This document shows, one piece after another, positions 9,167-19,797 of a stretch of DNA of 48,600 bases. The notes below the pieces were generated by a model. It was not told the origin of the DNA. It saw only the letters and a list, made by a program, of their open reading frames with translations, and did not search any database. Origin of the DNA: Thiobacillus sp. (GTDB taxonomy: Bacteria > Pseudomonadota > Gammaproteobacteria > Burkholderiales > Thiobacillaceae). Location of the stretch: assembly GCA_030680405.1 (NCBI GenBank), contig JAUXVT010000039.1, positions 1-48,600 of the forward strand, written 5' to 3'. Each line of letters opens with the position of its first letter. Position 1 is the stretch's first letter. The translations under genes and the position numbers were made by a program.

Positions 9167-9820
9167 TTGAATATGTTGCGCACATTTTTTATGCTTATGA
9201 TATTGATGCTGGGGTTCAATACCGGCCCGGTGTTGGCCTCAGACACGCCGCTCGACACGCTGCCCGACGTGCTGGCACGCACCACCACGCAGGAAGTCAT
9301 CACCATCCTGAAACAGGACAAGGAGCTTCGGAGCGGCAACCTGGCCAAGGTGTATCAGCTGGTCGAGGCCAAAATCCTGCCCAACTTCGACTTCAACCGC
9401 ATGACCCAGCTGGCCCTCGGCAAGCACTGGCCGCGTGCCACCGCCAAGCAGAAACAGGAACTGGTGACCGAGTTCCGCAACCTGCTGGTGCGCACCTATT
9501 CCAGTTCGCTCACGGCGTTCACCGACCAGACAATCGAATTCAAACCGCTGACTATGAAGCCGGACGACACCGATGTGACCGTGCGCTCCGAAATTCGCCA
9601 GCCGGGCGGGCAACCGATTCCCATCAACTACAGCATGTACAAAACGGCCTTCGGCTGGAAAGTCTACGATGTGACGATCGACGGCGTCAGCCTGGTGACC
9701 AATTACCGGGCCTCCTTTGCCAGCACCATCCGTCAAAGCGGGATAGACGGGCTGATCAAAACCTTGGCTGCCCAGTCAGCACGCGGTGCGGCCACGCCAG
9801 CCTCGCGCAACGGCTCGTGA
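9167..9820 (+). CDS. mlaC: Periplasmic phospholipid-binding protein MlaC
   Basis: A 217-residue secreted protein of the Ttg2D/MlaC family, the soluble shuttle that carries a phospholipid between the MlaFEDB complex and the outer membrane. The signal peptide ends near FNTGPVLA-SD. Family blocks seen are VEAKILPNFDFNRMTQLALGKHW, ELVTEFRNLLVRTYSSSL and the C-terminal GVSLVTNYRASFASTIRQSGIDGLI. The start is TTG at 9167, with AGGA five bases ahead; an ATG two codons later is the alternative. Its stop overlaps the mlaB GTG start as GTGA. Confidence 0.92.
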   Translation: MNMLRTFFMLMILMLGFNTGPVLASDTPLDTLPDVLARTTTQEVITILKQDKELRSGNLAKVYQLVEAKILPNFDFNRMTQLALGKHWPRATAKQKQELVTEFRNLLVRTYSSSLTAFTDQTIEFKPLTMKPDDTDVTVRSEIRQPGGQPIPINYSMYKTAFGWKVYDVTIDGVSLVTNYRASFASTIRQSGIDGLIKTLAAQSARGAATPASRNGS

Positions 9821-10091
9821 TTGTATGTGAGGGCAATGGCTGTCGCATCAATGGTGCGGTGACCGTCGACAGCGTCGGCAGCCTGCTGCACGAATTGCAG
9901 CCGCAGCTTGCCAAGGGTGTCGACACGCTGGATTTCAGCGGGGTCGAAACCGCCGATTCGGCTGCGCTCGCGTTCATCTTCAGCGCCATGCGGCAGGCCC
10001 GGCAAGCCGGGCGTACGCTCGCCTGCACCGGTCTGCCGGCCAGTTTCACCACGCTGGCCGAGCTGTACGGGGTGTCCGAGCTGCTGCCCGC

Positions 10092-10095
<4 letters not shown>
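9817..10095 (+). CDS. mlaB: STAS-domain protein MlaB
   Basis: A 92-residue single STAS domain: a beta strand and helix around GAVTVDSVGSLLHELQ, then LDFSGVETADSAALAFIFSAMRQARQ, which holds the conserved D-S-A/S segment, and a closing LAELYGVSELLPA helix. MlaB binds MlaF in the cytoplasm and is needed for assembly and activity of the transporter. The start is a GTG overlapping the mlaC stop (GTGA), and its end overlaps the next ATG (ATGA). The gene order C then B matches E. coli. Confidence 0.85.
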
Positions 10096-10996
<901 letters not shown>

Positions 10997-11000
<4 letters not shown>

Positions 11001-11755
11001 TGACTGGACTTCCAGCACTGTTCTACAAGGAATTGCTGCGCTTCTGGAAAGTGGTGGTGCAGACCGTGGTTGCCCCGGTGGTGACGGCCTTGCTTTATCT
11101 GCTGATCTTTTCGCATGTGCTGGAAGCGCATGTCGAGGTCTATCCCGGCGTGTCCTACACCAGCTTCCTGGTGCCGGGGCTGGTGATGATGAGCATGCTG
11201 CAAAACGCGTTTTCCAACAGTTCGTCCAGCCTCATCCAGTCGAAGATGACCGGCAATATCGTGTTCGTGCTGCTGCCGCCGCTGTCGTACCTGGAGTTTT
11301 TTCTGGCCTATCTGGGCGCGTCGATCCTGCGCGGGCTGATCGTCGGACTCGGCGTGTGGGCGGTGACCCTATGGTTCGCCCCGTGGCAGATGCCGCACCC
11401 GGGCTGGCTGCTGGCCTATGCGCTGCTTGCCTGCGCCATCATGGGCGCGCTCGGGATCGTGGCCGGCATCTGGGCGGAAAAATACGACCAGCTGGCGGCG
11501 TTCCAGAACTTCCTCATCCTGCCGCTCACCTTCCTGTCCGGCGTGTTCTACTCGATCCATTCGCTGCCGCCTTTCTGGCAGGCCATTTCGCACGCCAACC
11601 CGGTGTTTTACCTGATCGACGGCTTTCGCTATGCGTTTGTCGGCCAGTCCGACACCGATCCATGGCTCGGCTTGCTGGTCGCCAGTGCCTGCTTTGTGGC
11701 AATATCCGCGCTCACCCTGGCGCTGCTCAAGAGCGGCTACAAACTCAGATACTGA
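10997..11755 (+). CDS. ABC-2 type transporter permease, YadH type
   Basis: A 252-residue inner-membrane protein with about six hydrophobic segments, partner of the preceding ATPase. It carries the ABC-2 permease pattern: TSFLVPGLVMMSMLQNAFSN in the middle and the C-terminal LPLTFLSGVFYSIHSLPPFW, then NPVFYLIDGFRYAFVG, just as in YadH. The ATG at 10997 overlaps the ATPase stop as ATGA. The frame is open further upstream but only inside the ATPase gene. Substrate unknown. Confidence 0.88.
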
Positions 11756-11770
11756 AGAGGCAAGACACGC

Positions 11771-12007
11771 ATGGTTACCCCCGACGACATCAAAGGTTGG
11801 ATCACCGAGAAACTGCCCTGCGACCACATCGAACTGGATGGCGACGGCCAGCATTTTCAGGCGGTGATCGTCAGCCCGGCGTTCAGCGGCAAGAACATGA
11901 TCCAGCAGCACCGGCTGGTTTACGATGCCCTTGGCGCGCGCATGCACGCGCAGATCCATGCGTTGTCGATGAAGACCTATACCCCCGAAGACTGGGCCAA
12001 CCGCTGA
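11771..12007 (+). CDS. ibaG: BolA-family protein IbaG
   Basis: A 78-residue BolA-like protein. The conserved helix-turn segment VIVSPAFSGKNMIQQHRLVYDALG and the C-terminal IHALSMKTYTPEDW are as in IbaG/YrbA; the invariant histidine is in QQHRLVY. BolA proteins bind [2Fe-2S] glutaredoxins and take part in iron-sulfur trafficking; IbaG has been linked to acid stress. It sits directly before murA with no space, as in E. coli, supporting IbaG over BolA itself. Confidence 0.9.
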   Translation: MVTPDDIKGWITEKLPCDHIELDGDGQHFQAVIVSPAFSGKNMIQQHRLVYDALGARMHAQIHALSMKTYTPEDWANR

Positions 12008-13261
<1,254 letters not shown>

Positions 13262-13276
13262 ACACATACATTGAAC

Positions 13277-13939
13277 ATGAGCTACTCTGGCATCACGCTG
13301 GCCTTGTCCAAAGGCCGCATCTTTGTAGAAACCCTGCCGCTGCTGGCGGCGGCGGGCATCACGCCGTCCGAAAATCCCGAGTCCTCGCGCAAGCTCATCA
13401 TCGGCACCAACCGCGCCGACGTGCGGCTTATCATCGTGCGCGCCAGCGATGTGCCGACCTACGTGCAATACGGCGCCGCCGACCTCGGCATCGCCGGCAA
13501 GGACGTGCTGAACGAACATGGCGGCAACGGCCTGTATCAGCCGCTCGACCTGCAGATTGCGCGCTGCCGCATGATGGTGGCCGTGCGCGAAGGTTACGAC
13601 TATGCCGGCCAGGTGAAGCAGGGCGCGCGCATTCGCGTCGCCACCAAATACGTCAACACGGCGCGCGACCACTTCGCCAGCAAAGGCGTGCACATCGACC
13701 TCATCAAGCTGTATGGATCGATGGAACTGGCACCGCTGGTCGGGCTGTCCGATGTCATCGTTGACCTCGTTTCCACCGGCGGCACCCTCAAGGCCAACGA
13801 CCTGGTCGCCGTCGAACACATCAGCGACATCAGCTCGCGCCTGGTGGTGAATCAGGCCGCACTCAAACTCAAGCGCAGCCTGATCCAGCCGGTGATCGAC
13901 GCGTTTTCGGCGGCAGTCGGCACACGTGTCACGGCGTAA
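13277..13939 (+). CDS. hisG: ATP phosphoribosyltransferase, short form
   Basis: A 220-residue catalytic subunit of the first enzyme of histidine synthesis, condensing ATP with PRPP. It begins with [18 protein letters not shown] and contains [21 protein letters not shown] and the PRPP-binding [18 protein letters not shown] (about residues 155-172). It lacks the C-terminal regulatory domain of the 300-residue form, so it is expected to need HisZ, which is not in this window. Normally hisD follows; here the his operon is cut off and the polysaccharide island begins 2 bases after the stop. Confidence 0.95.
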   Translation: MSYSGITLALSKGRIFVETLPLLAAAGITPSENPESSRKLIIGTNRADVRLIIVRASDVPTYVQYGAADLGIAGKDVLNEHGGNGLYQPLDLQIARCRMMVAVREGYDYAGQVKQGARIRVATKYVNTARDHFASKGVHIDLIKLYGSMELAPLVGLSDVIVDLVSTGGTLKANDLVAVEHISDISSRLVVNQAALKLKRSLIQPVIDAFSAAVGTRVTA

Positions 13940-13941
13940 CC

Positions 13942-14696
13942 GTGCCGGCAGTGTTCAACCCCGCCTCGTGGGCGCCAGTTGTCCTCGCCTGGTCATTTTT
14001 GCTGTTGTTGCCGTTCGGCCGTTCGTCCGAACTGCCCATGCTCATCATGGCCATCCCGGGTGGGGGCTGATCTGGAAGCATGGCAAACAGGCTGTGTGGA
14101 AAGGCGGCGCCAAAACCTTCCGCCTGCTGTTCCTGTGTAACTGGGTGCCCATTGCGCTGTCTGTCCCCGATTCGCTGTGATTCAAAAAATCGCTCAGCAC
14201 CGCGCTCACTTATCCGCGCATCTATCTGGCAGGCATCTACCTGATCTGGCTGCTGCGTGAAGACCTCGCGCGCCAGCGCCTGCTCAAGTTGACTGCTTGG
14301 CTGCTGCTGTTCTGGGTGTTTGACGCCCTGGTTCAGGCCGTGATCGGCTATGACCTGCTCGGTTACGCTTACCCAGAACGTCTGCACGGCTTGTTCGGCC
14401 CGCACAGATGGAAGCTCGGCCACACGCTTGCCATGCTGTCCCCCATCGTGTGGGAATACGTTTCACGCCACGGTGCAAAATGGCAGCTTGCGCTGGCCTG
14501 GCTCGGCACCGCAGCCGTCGTTCTGCTCGCCAGTAACTGCGAAAGCTGGATCGTCTTTGCCATAGCCACTGTGCTGTTGGGATGGGCGTACGCACGGTGG
14601 CTGGGCTTTCACACCGTGAAATTGCTGGGTCCCATTGCGCTTGTCGCGGTGATGGCGGGGGTGGGAGCCTATCAGGTCAATCCCAAGTTTGCGTAA
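13942..14696 (+). pseudogene. Decayed O-antigen ligase (WaaL family)
   Basis: Three pieces read as one ligase. The first (frame of 13942) gives VLAWSFLLLLPFGRSSELPM and runs into a stop at about 14068-14070. The match then shifts frame to GLIWKHGKQAVWKGG and LFLCNWVPIALSVPDSL, hits a TGA at 14178-14180, and continues in that frame through LLFWVFDALVQAVIGYDLLGY to a stop at 14694-14696. It lines up with the intact ligase at 21887-23128 (LLFWTADALLQYFRGANLFGW there). The catalytic-loop position reads LASNCESWIV instead of the intact SGRRAAWI, so the key arginine is gone, and the C-terminal third is missing. One frameshift, one stop and a truncation mark it as dead. The part from 14289 could still make a 135-residue fragment. 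Confidence 0.82.
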
Positions 14697-14979
14697 TATC
14701 ACTGATTCAGGGCTTCGGGCTCTGGCCATGCCTTATTTCATGCTGGTCGCTTTTGTGTATGTTGTGAGTTTCACCACCCGTTCCTGACCAACCCCCTTGG
14801 CATGTCAGTCGTAATGATCGCAAAGGTTGCTGTTAGGGTAATTTGCCACTCAAGCAGCGCGGATCTATTGGAACCAACGCTGCGTCCGCTTGCTTTGGAG
14901 GCGGAGAAGAGATGAGTTTTTTGAGCTTTATGTTTTTCAGACTCGATTCGGCCTTTTCATTGCTGAAGGAGCCTAAGCG
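14697..14979. other. Intergenic stretch after the ligase pseudogene
   Basis: There is no convincing gene in these 283 bases. The first third (about 14710-14800) still reads as hydrophobic stretches (MPYFMLVAFVYVV) and may be more of the decayed ligase or of a lost membrane gene. A good ribosome site, GGAG at about 14967, precedes the next gene. The stretch is visibly AT-richer than the housekeeping parts. Confidence 0.4.
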
Positions 14980-15711
14980 ATGGAGGTGAAAATATCCGTC
15001 TGCATGGCCGTCTACAATGGCGCGGCCTATCTTCAGCCCCAGATGCGCTCTATTTTGGCGCAATTGCAGGCAACTGATGAAGTCGTGGTCGTGGATGACG
15101 CCTCGCAAGACAATTCGGCAGAATTGTTGCGCAATCTCTCGGATGCAAGGGTGCGCGTGTATCGCAATGAGCGAAACCTGGGAGTGCTGGCATCGTTTGA
15201 AAAGGCCATGAGGCTGGCGCAGGGCGACATCCTGTTTCTGAGCGATCAAGATGACCTTTGGCTTCCGGGAAAAGCTGACAAAATCATCGAAGCATTTTCG
15301 TTAAATCCGGAAATAACACTTGTGGCCAGCGATGCCCAGATAATTGACGAGTCGGGTTTCGTCGTGGCCGATTCTTTTTTTGCGCAACGCGGGCGTTTTG
15401 CGGCTGGTGTTTTGCACAACCTGCTTAAAAGCAAGTATCTCGGCTGCACCTTGGCTTTCCGGAGCTCAATGCTGGACCATTTTCTCCCAATTCCAAAAGA
15501 TGTGCCTATGCACGATATGTGGTTCGGCTTGGTCAATGATATTTACGGCAAGACGCATTTCATCAACCAGCCACTCATCGCTTATCGCCGCCATGGAAAC
15601 AACTTAAGTCCATCCGTTGGTGCGCCTGGTGTGCAAAAGCTTGTTTGGCGCTGGCGCCTGGTCAAAAATCTGCTTCTGCATATCCTTCATTATTCTTTGA
15701 AAAGGCACTAG
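14980..15711 (+). CDS. Glycosyltransferase family 2
   Basis: A 243-residue GT-A fold enzyme. It has the nucleotide-binding start ISVCMAVYNGAAYL, VVVDDASQDNSAELL (about residues 35-50), and the metal/sugar motif LFLSDQDDLWLPGKAD (about 82-97), which is typical of rhamnosyltransferase-like GT2 enzymes. The C-terminal part has the acceptor-side MHDMWFGLV and INQPLIAYRRHGNN. No membrane segment, so a cytoplasmic or peripheral enzyme adding one sugar to a lipid-linked polysaccharide. A GGAG ribosome site lies 8 bases ahead. Donor and acceptor cannot be told. Confidence 0.88.
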   Translation: MEVKISVCMAVYNGAAYLQPQMRSILAQLQATDEVVVVDDASQDNSAELLRNLSDARVRVYRNERNLGVLASFEKAMRLAQGDILFLSDQDDLWLPGKADKIIEAFSLNPEITLVASDAQIIDESGFVVADSFFAQRGRFAAGVLHNLLKSKYLGCTLAFRSSMLDHFLPIPKDVPMHDMWFGLVNDIYGKTHFINQPLIAYRRHGNNLSPSVGAPGVQKLVWRWRLVKNLLLHILHYSLKRH

Positions 15712-15758
15712 CCCAATGAGTCATGAATCCGCACCTGAGCCGGAAATCCTCAAACATC

Positions 15759-16508
15759 ATGAAATTTTCCATAGTCACGGTTTGCTACAACAGCGCGCAA
15801 TCCATCGAAGGCACCCTGCGTTCGGTCGCTGCCCAAACCTGGCCGGAAATTGAACATATCCTCGTTGATGGAGGATCAACAGATGGCACGCTGGCTATCA
15901 TCGAACACTATCGTCAATCGCTATCCAAGGTGATCTCCGAACCAGATCGTGGCATCTATGACGCGATGAATAAGGGGGTGCGTGCCGCGACTGGTGATGT
16001 AATCGGTTTTCTCAATGCAGACGATGTTTACGCCCACGCTAATGTGCTTGACGATGTCGCCAAACATATGAGGCAGGATCACCTGGATGCTTTATTTGGC
16101 GACGTGGAGTTTTTCCACCCGGAGAATCCGGCGCTAGCGGTCCGCCGTTATACTTCAGCCCGCTTCCGGCCGGAGCGCATTGCATGGGGCTGGATGCCGG
16201 CTCACCCGGCGCTGTTTTTACGGCACGAGGTGTTCCAGAGAGTCGGGCCCTTCCGCACGGATTACCGTATTGCTGGCGATTTCGAGTTTATCGCCCGTGC
16301 TTTTTGGCGCCAGCCTCTGCGCTATCGTCACCTGCCCGAAGTGCTGGTGCGCATGCGTACAGGGGGTATCAGTACTGGCGGTTGGCGCAACACCCTGGTT
16401 CTGAATCGGGAAGTGCTGCGAGCCTGCCGGGAAAATGGTATTCCAACCAGCATGCTGAAGATTCTTTCCAAATATCCAGCCAAGCTTTTGGAATACCTTC
16501 ATAAATGA
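15759..16508 (+). CDS. Glycosyltransferase family 2
   Basis: A 249-residue GT2 enzyme beginning MKFSIVTVCYNSAQSIEGTL, with HILVDGGSTDGTLAII (about 40-55) and the DxD-type VIGFLNADDVYAHANVL (about 86-102). The C-terminal half has the GWMPAHPALFLRHEVF and RIAGDFEFIARAF blocks found in WcaA/colanic-acid-like transferases. The ATG at 15759 is preferred over one 36 bases earlier because it starts directly with the conserved strand. Its end overlaps the next ATG as ATGA. Confidence 0.87.
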   Translation: MKFSIVTVCYNSAQSIEGTLRSVAAQTWPEIEHILVDGGSTDGTLAIIEHYRQSLSKVISEPDRGIYDAMNKGVRAATGDVIGFLNADDVYAHANVLDDVAKHMRQDHLDALFGDVEFFHPENPALAVRRYTSARFRPERIAWGWMPAHPALFLRHEVFQRVGPFRTDYRIAGDFEFIARAFWRQPLRYRHLPEVLVRMRTGGISTGGWRNTLVLNREVLRACRENGIPTSMLKILSKYPAKLLEYLHK

Positions 16509-17449
16509 AAGTATTGGTAACCGGTGCTGCCGGTTTTGTCGGCCGTGTCTTATGCGACCAATTGACCGTAGCGGGGCATGTCCTTGTTCCGACTGTGCGG
16601 CGTGCATCGGGTTTGAGGAATGAACTGGTAATCGGCGAAATCGGGCCATCGACGGATTGGCAGACGGCGCTTGTAGGCTGCGATGCGGTCGTGCATCTGG
16701 CTGCGCGGGTCCATGGGATGGACGACACGACACAGAATCCGCTGGCGCTGGTCCGGGCAACCAACACCGAGGGCACGCTCAATCTTGCCCGTCAGGCGGC
16801 CGAAGCCGGAGTGAAGCGCTTCGTTTTCATCAGCACCATCAAGGTCAACGGCGAGGGGCGCGATACGCCTTATCGTGAAACCGATGCAGCAGCCCCCGAG
16901 AATGCGTATGCGATTTCCAAATGGGAAGCCGAACAGGGCTTGCAGCGGATTGCGCAGGAGACCGGCCTGGAAGTCGCCATCCTGCGTCCGCCGCTGGCGT
17001 ATGGGCCGGGGGTGAAAGCGAATTTCTTGCGGCTGATGCGTACTGTCGAGCGTGGCTGGCCGCTGCCGCTGGGGGCAATTCGCAACCGCCGCAGCCTGCT
17101 GTATCTGGGCAATTTTGTCGATGCGATTCGGCTGTGTGTTGAACATCCTGCCGCTGCAGGGCAGACCTTTTTGCTGGACGATGGCGTGCCGGTTTCGACG
17201 CCCGAACTAATTCGAGCGGTAGCGCGTGCCATGGGTCGTTCCACGCACTTGCTGGCGGTGCCGGTGGGCGTGCTTGAACTGGCGGGCGTGCTGCTGGGCA
17301 AGCGTGCAGCGGTGGCGCGGCTCACCGGTTCGCTTTTTGTGGATAGTTCGGCCATACGCTCGCGTTTGGGTTGGGTGCCGCCATATACCCTGCAGCAGGG
17401 CCTGGCTGCGACGGTTGCGGGCTGGCAGCGCTACCTGGATGGTCGATGA
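16505..17449 (+). CDS. NAD-dependent sugar-nucleotide epimerase/reductase (WbpV/WbpK-like)
   Basis: A 314-residue extended short-chain dehydrogenase. The Rossmann motif is VTGAAGFVGRVLCDQL (residues 4-19), then VVHLAARVHGMDD, the catalytic serine region FISTIKVNGEG and the YAISK Tyr-Lys pair (about 138-142), and LRPPLAYGPGVKANF. In O-antigen clusters this enzyme type partners a WbpM-like dehydratase and a WbpL-like transferase, both found just downstream, to make UDP-QuiNAc or UDP-FucNAc and load it on undecaprenyl phosphate. That role is inferred from the neighbourhood; a 4-epimerase is the alternative. Confidence 0.85.
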   Translation: MKVLVTGAAGFVGRVLCDQLTVAGHVLVPTVRRASGLRNELVIGEIGPSTDWQTALVGCDAVVHLAARVHGMDDTTQNPLALVRATNTEGTLNLARQAAEAGVKRFVFISTIKVNGEGRDTPYRETDAAAPENAYAISKWEAEQGLQRIAQETGLEVAILRPPLAYGPGVKANFLRLMRTVERGWPLPLGAIRNRRSLLYLGNFVDAIRLCVEHPAAAGQTFLLDDGVPVSTPELIRAVARAMGRSTHLLAVPVGVLELAGVLLGKRAAVARLTGSLFVDSSAIRSRLGWVPPYTLQQGLAATVAGWQRYLDGR

Positions 17450-17605
17450 CCGGACGGGGCCGGGCTTTTACCCTTGTAAATCAATATGCAGTGATTCAAT
17501 CTGCAAGGATGATTTCTCGCCCTGAAGAATGATTCGGGCAATGGTGGCCTTTGTTCGGTTGCTTCGTCTAAAATGCAATCAAATTGAATCTTGGACGATT
17601 AATTG

Positions 17606-18832
17606 ATGGATTTTCCTCGTGCGCTATCCGCGCATGTCCAGCAGGTGGCTGCGCAGTTTCCGGTTCTGCTGGTGACCGGCGCCAGGCAGGTCGGCAAGAC
17701 CGTCTTGCTACGGTCGTTGTGCGGTTCAGGGCGAACCTATGTCACGCTGGATGATCCCTTGGTGCTGCAAATGGCACGGGAAGACCCGGCGTTGTTTTTG
17801 CAGCGTTTTGCGCCGCCGGTGCTGATAGACGAGGTTCAGTATGCGCCGGAATTGCTGCCCCATATCAAGATGGCGGTAGATCAGGCGCGCCGTCCCGGCA
17901 TGTTCTGGTTGGCGGGATCGCAACCGTTTCCCCTGATGCAGGACGTGACCGAGTCGCTGGCGGGGCGGGTTGCGGTGGTGCAGATGCTGGGTTTTTCCCG
18001 CCGCGAAGCGCTGGGGCACGGCAATGAAGCCGTGCCCCCGTTCTTGCCGACGCAACAGGTTCTCGAAGCCCTGCTATCGTCCGCCGTGCCGTTGGATGTT
18101 CGGAGCTTGTATGCACTGATCTGGCGTGGATCGTTTCCTGCGATGGCGGCCAATCCGCAGATGAATCGTGATCTCTTTTATGCGTCTTATCTGCAAACCT
18201 ATGTGCAGCGGGATGTGCGCGATTTGGCGCGGGTTAACGATGAAATGGCTTTTATACGTTTTCTGCAGGCGGTGGCGGCACGCACCGGGCAGATGCTGAA
18301 TGTGGCTGATCTCGCCAGTGATGCGGACGTGGCGCCCAATACCGCTAAAAGCTGGTTGTCGATTCTGGAGGCGTCTGGCTTGGTATACCTGCTTCAGCCT
18401 TGGCATAGCAATGTGACCAAGCGTCTGGTGAAAACACCCAAGCTCTATTTTCTGGATACCGGCTTGTGCGCCTACCTGACGCAGTGGTCCAGCCCCGAAA
18501 CGCTGGAGGCGGGCGCCATGTCAGGGGCGATATTCGAGACCTGGGTGATAACCGAACTGCTGAAAAGCTATTGGCATAACGGCAAGCAGGCGCCCTTTTA
18601 CTATTTTCGCAACAAGGATCAGCGTGAGATCGATGTGTTGATCGAACGTAATGGCCGGTTTTACCCGGTGGAATGCAAAAAATCGGCATCTCCCTCACGC
18701 GAGGCGCTGGCCGGGGCAAGTGCGCTTGAACGTCTTGGGGTTCCGGTGGAGCCTGGCGCGGTCATCTGTATGGTGCCAGCATTGCTTCCGTTGAGCCGCA
18801 CGGCAACGGCCGTGCCGGCAGGGGTGTTGTGA
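17606..18832 (+). CDS. AAA ATPase with DUF4143 C-terminal domain
   Basis: A 408-residue protein with Walker A VTGARQVGKTVLL (about residues 22-34), Walker B PVLIDEVQYAPELLPHIK (about 71-88), sensor-like FWLAGSQPF, then the DUF4143 part: a helical region (VAARTGQMLNVADLASDADV, a winged-helix-like block) and a C-terminal FRNKDQREIDVLIERNGRFY...VECKKS segment, whose D-E-K pattern resembles a PD-(D/E)XK nuclease fold. Family members are scattered and often orphan, and their role is unclear. It lies between two O-antigen genes that normally adjoin. ATG 17606 is chosen over TTG 17603. Confidence 0.88.
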   Translation: MDFPRALSAHVQQVAAQFPVLLVTGARQVGKTVLLRSLCGSGRTYVTLDDPLVLQMAREDPALFLQRFAPPVLIDEVQYAPELLPHIKMAVDQARRPGMFWLAGSQPFPLMQDVTESLAGRVAVVQMLGFSRREALGHGNEAVPPFLPTQQVLEALLSSAVPLDVRSLYALIWRGSFPAMAANPQMNRDLFYASYLQTYVQRDVRDLARVNDEMAFIRFLQAVAARTGQMLNVADLASDADVAPNTAKSWLSILEASGLVYLLQPWHSNVTKRLVKTPKLYFLDTGLCAYLTQWSSPETLEAGAMSGAIFETWVITELLKSYWHNGKQAPFYYFRNKDQREIDVLIERNGRFYPVECKKSASPSREALAGASALERLGVPVEPGAVICMVPALLPLSRTATAVPAGVL

Positions 18833-19797
18833 TGGCGCCTGCTGAATGGATGGCCCCGCTTGCTGCTTTTCCGGCGTGCTGGCTGACGCTGTCCTGGCTG
18901 CTGCGGCGTGACCGCTTGCCAATGGATCACCCCAATGCCCGCTCGCTGCATGCGACGCCAACGCCGCGCATCGGCGGGCTGGGGATGATGGCCGGTGTGG
19001 GTGTGGCTAGTGTGTGGCTGGCCGATGCAGGTTTGCTGCCGGTGGTTCTGGCGGCATTTGCGCTAGCTGCGGTGTCGCTGCTGGACGATGTGAGGGGGCT
19101 GCCGGTGGCGTTGCGCTTTCTGGCGCATTTCGTTGCGGCAGTGGCGTGCCTGGTGGCGTTTGGGCTGACCGGCTGGGCGTTGCTTGCGGGTACGCTGGCC
19201 ATCGTCTGGATGACCAATTTATATAACTTCATGGACGGTTCGGATGGGCTGGCGGGCGGCATGGCTGCAATCGGTTTTGGCGCGCTGGCGCTGGCTGCGT
19301 GGCTTGGTGATGCGCCGGAGCTGGCCGCGTTTTGCGCGGCCATTACGGCGGCGGCCCTGGCGTTCCTGCGCTTCAACTTCCCGCCCGCGCGGGTGTTCAT
19401 GGGCGATGCGGGATCGATTCCGCTGGGGTTTCTGGCAGCCGCGCTCGGCATCCTGGGGGCGCGACAAAACGTGTGGCCGTGGCTGTTTCCGCTGCTGGTG
19501 TTCTCGCCTTTCATTGTCGATGCCAGCGTGACGCTCGCACGACGTGGCTTGCGTGGCGAAAAAATCTGGCAGGCGCATCGTTCGCATTATTATCAGCGTG
19601 TGGTGTTGCTGGGCGCGTCGCGTCGTCAGCTTGCATGGGCCATCTATACGCTGATGCTCGCAGGTGCCGCGCTGGCATTCACATTGCGGGCTCTGCCGCA
19701 GCACACTGCATGGCTGCTTACACTGTGGGCGGCAACGTATCTGCTGATTTTTCTGACCATCGACCGGCGCTGGAATCGACCTCGCAATGAACATTAA
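18832..19797 (+). CDS. Polyprenyl-phosphate sugar-1-phosphate transferase (WecA/WbpL-like)
   Basis: A 321-residue membrane protein of glycosyltransferase family 4 in the MraY/WecA superfamily, with about ten hydrophobic segments. Diagnostic blocks are DHPNARSLHATPTPRIGGLGM (about 30-50), the aspartates in SLLDDVRGLP, NLYNFMDGSDGLAGG (about 127-141), FNFPPARVFMGDAGSIPLGF and the cytoplasmic HRSHYYQR loop. It moves a sugar-1-phosphate from a UDP-sugar to undecaprenyl phosphate, starting the O-unit. It begins at ATG 18832, sharing a base with the stop of the ATPase gene (TGATG), and overlaps the WbpM-like gene by 11 bases. Confidence 0.9.
   Translation: MAPAEWMAPLAAFPACWLTLSWLLRRDRLPMDHPNARSLHATPTPRIGGLGMMAGVGVASVWLADAGLLPVVLAAFALAAVSLLDDVRGLPVALRFLAHFVAAVACLVAFGLTGWALLAGTLAIVWMTNLYNFMDGSDGLAGGMAAIGFGALALAAWLGDAPELAAFCAAITAAALAFLRFNFPPARVFMGDAGSIPLGFLAAALGILGARQNVWPWLFPLLVFSPFIVDASVTLARRGLRGEKIWQAHRSHYYQRVVLLGASRRQLAWAIYTLMLAGAALAFTLRALPQHTAWLLTLWAATYLLIFLTIDRRWNRPRNEH

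Noticed and set aside
14833-15249. 138-codon minus-strand frame over the start of the first GT2 gene
   Set aside because: It overlaps the conserved N-terminus of the glycosyltransferase and shows no motif or ribosome site.
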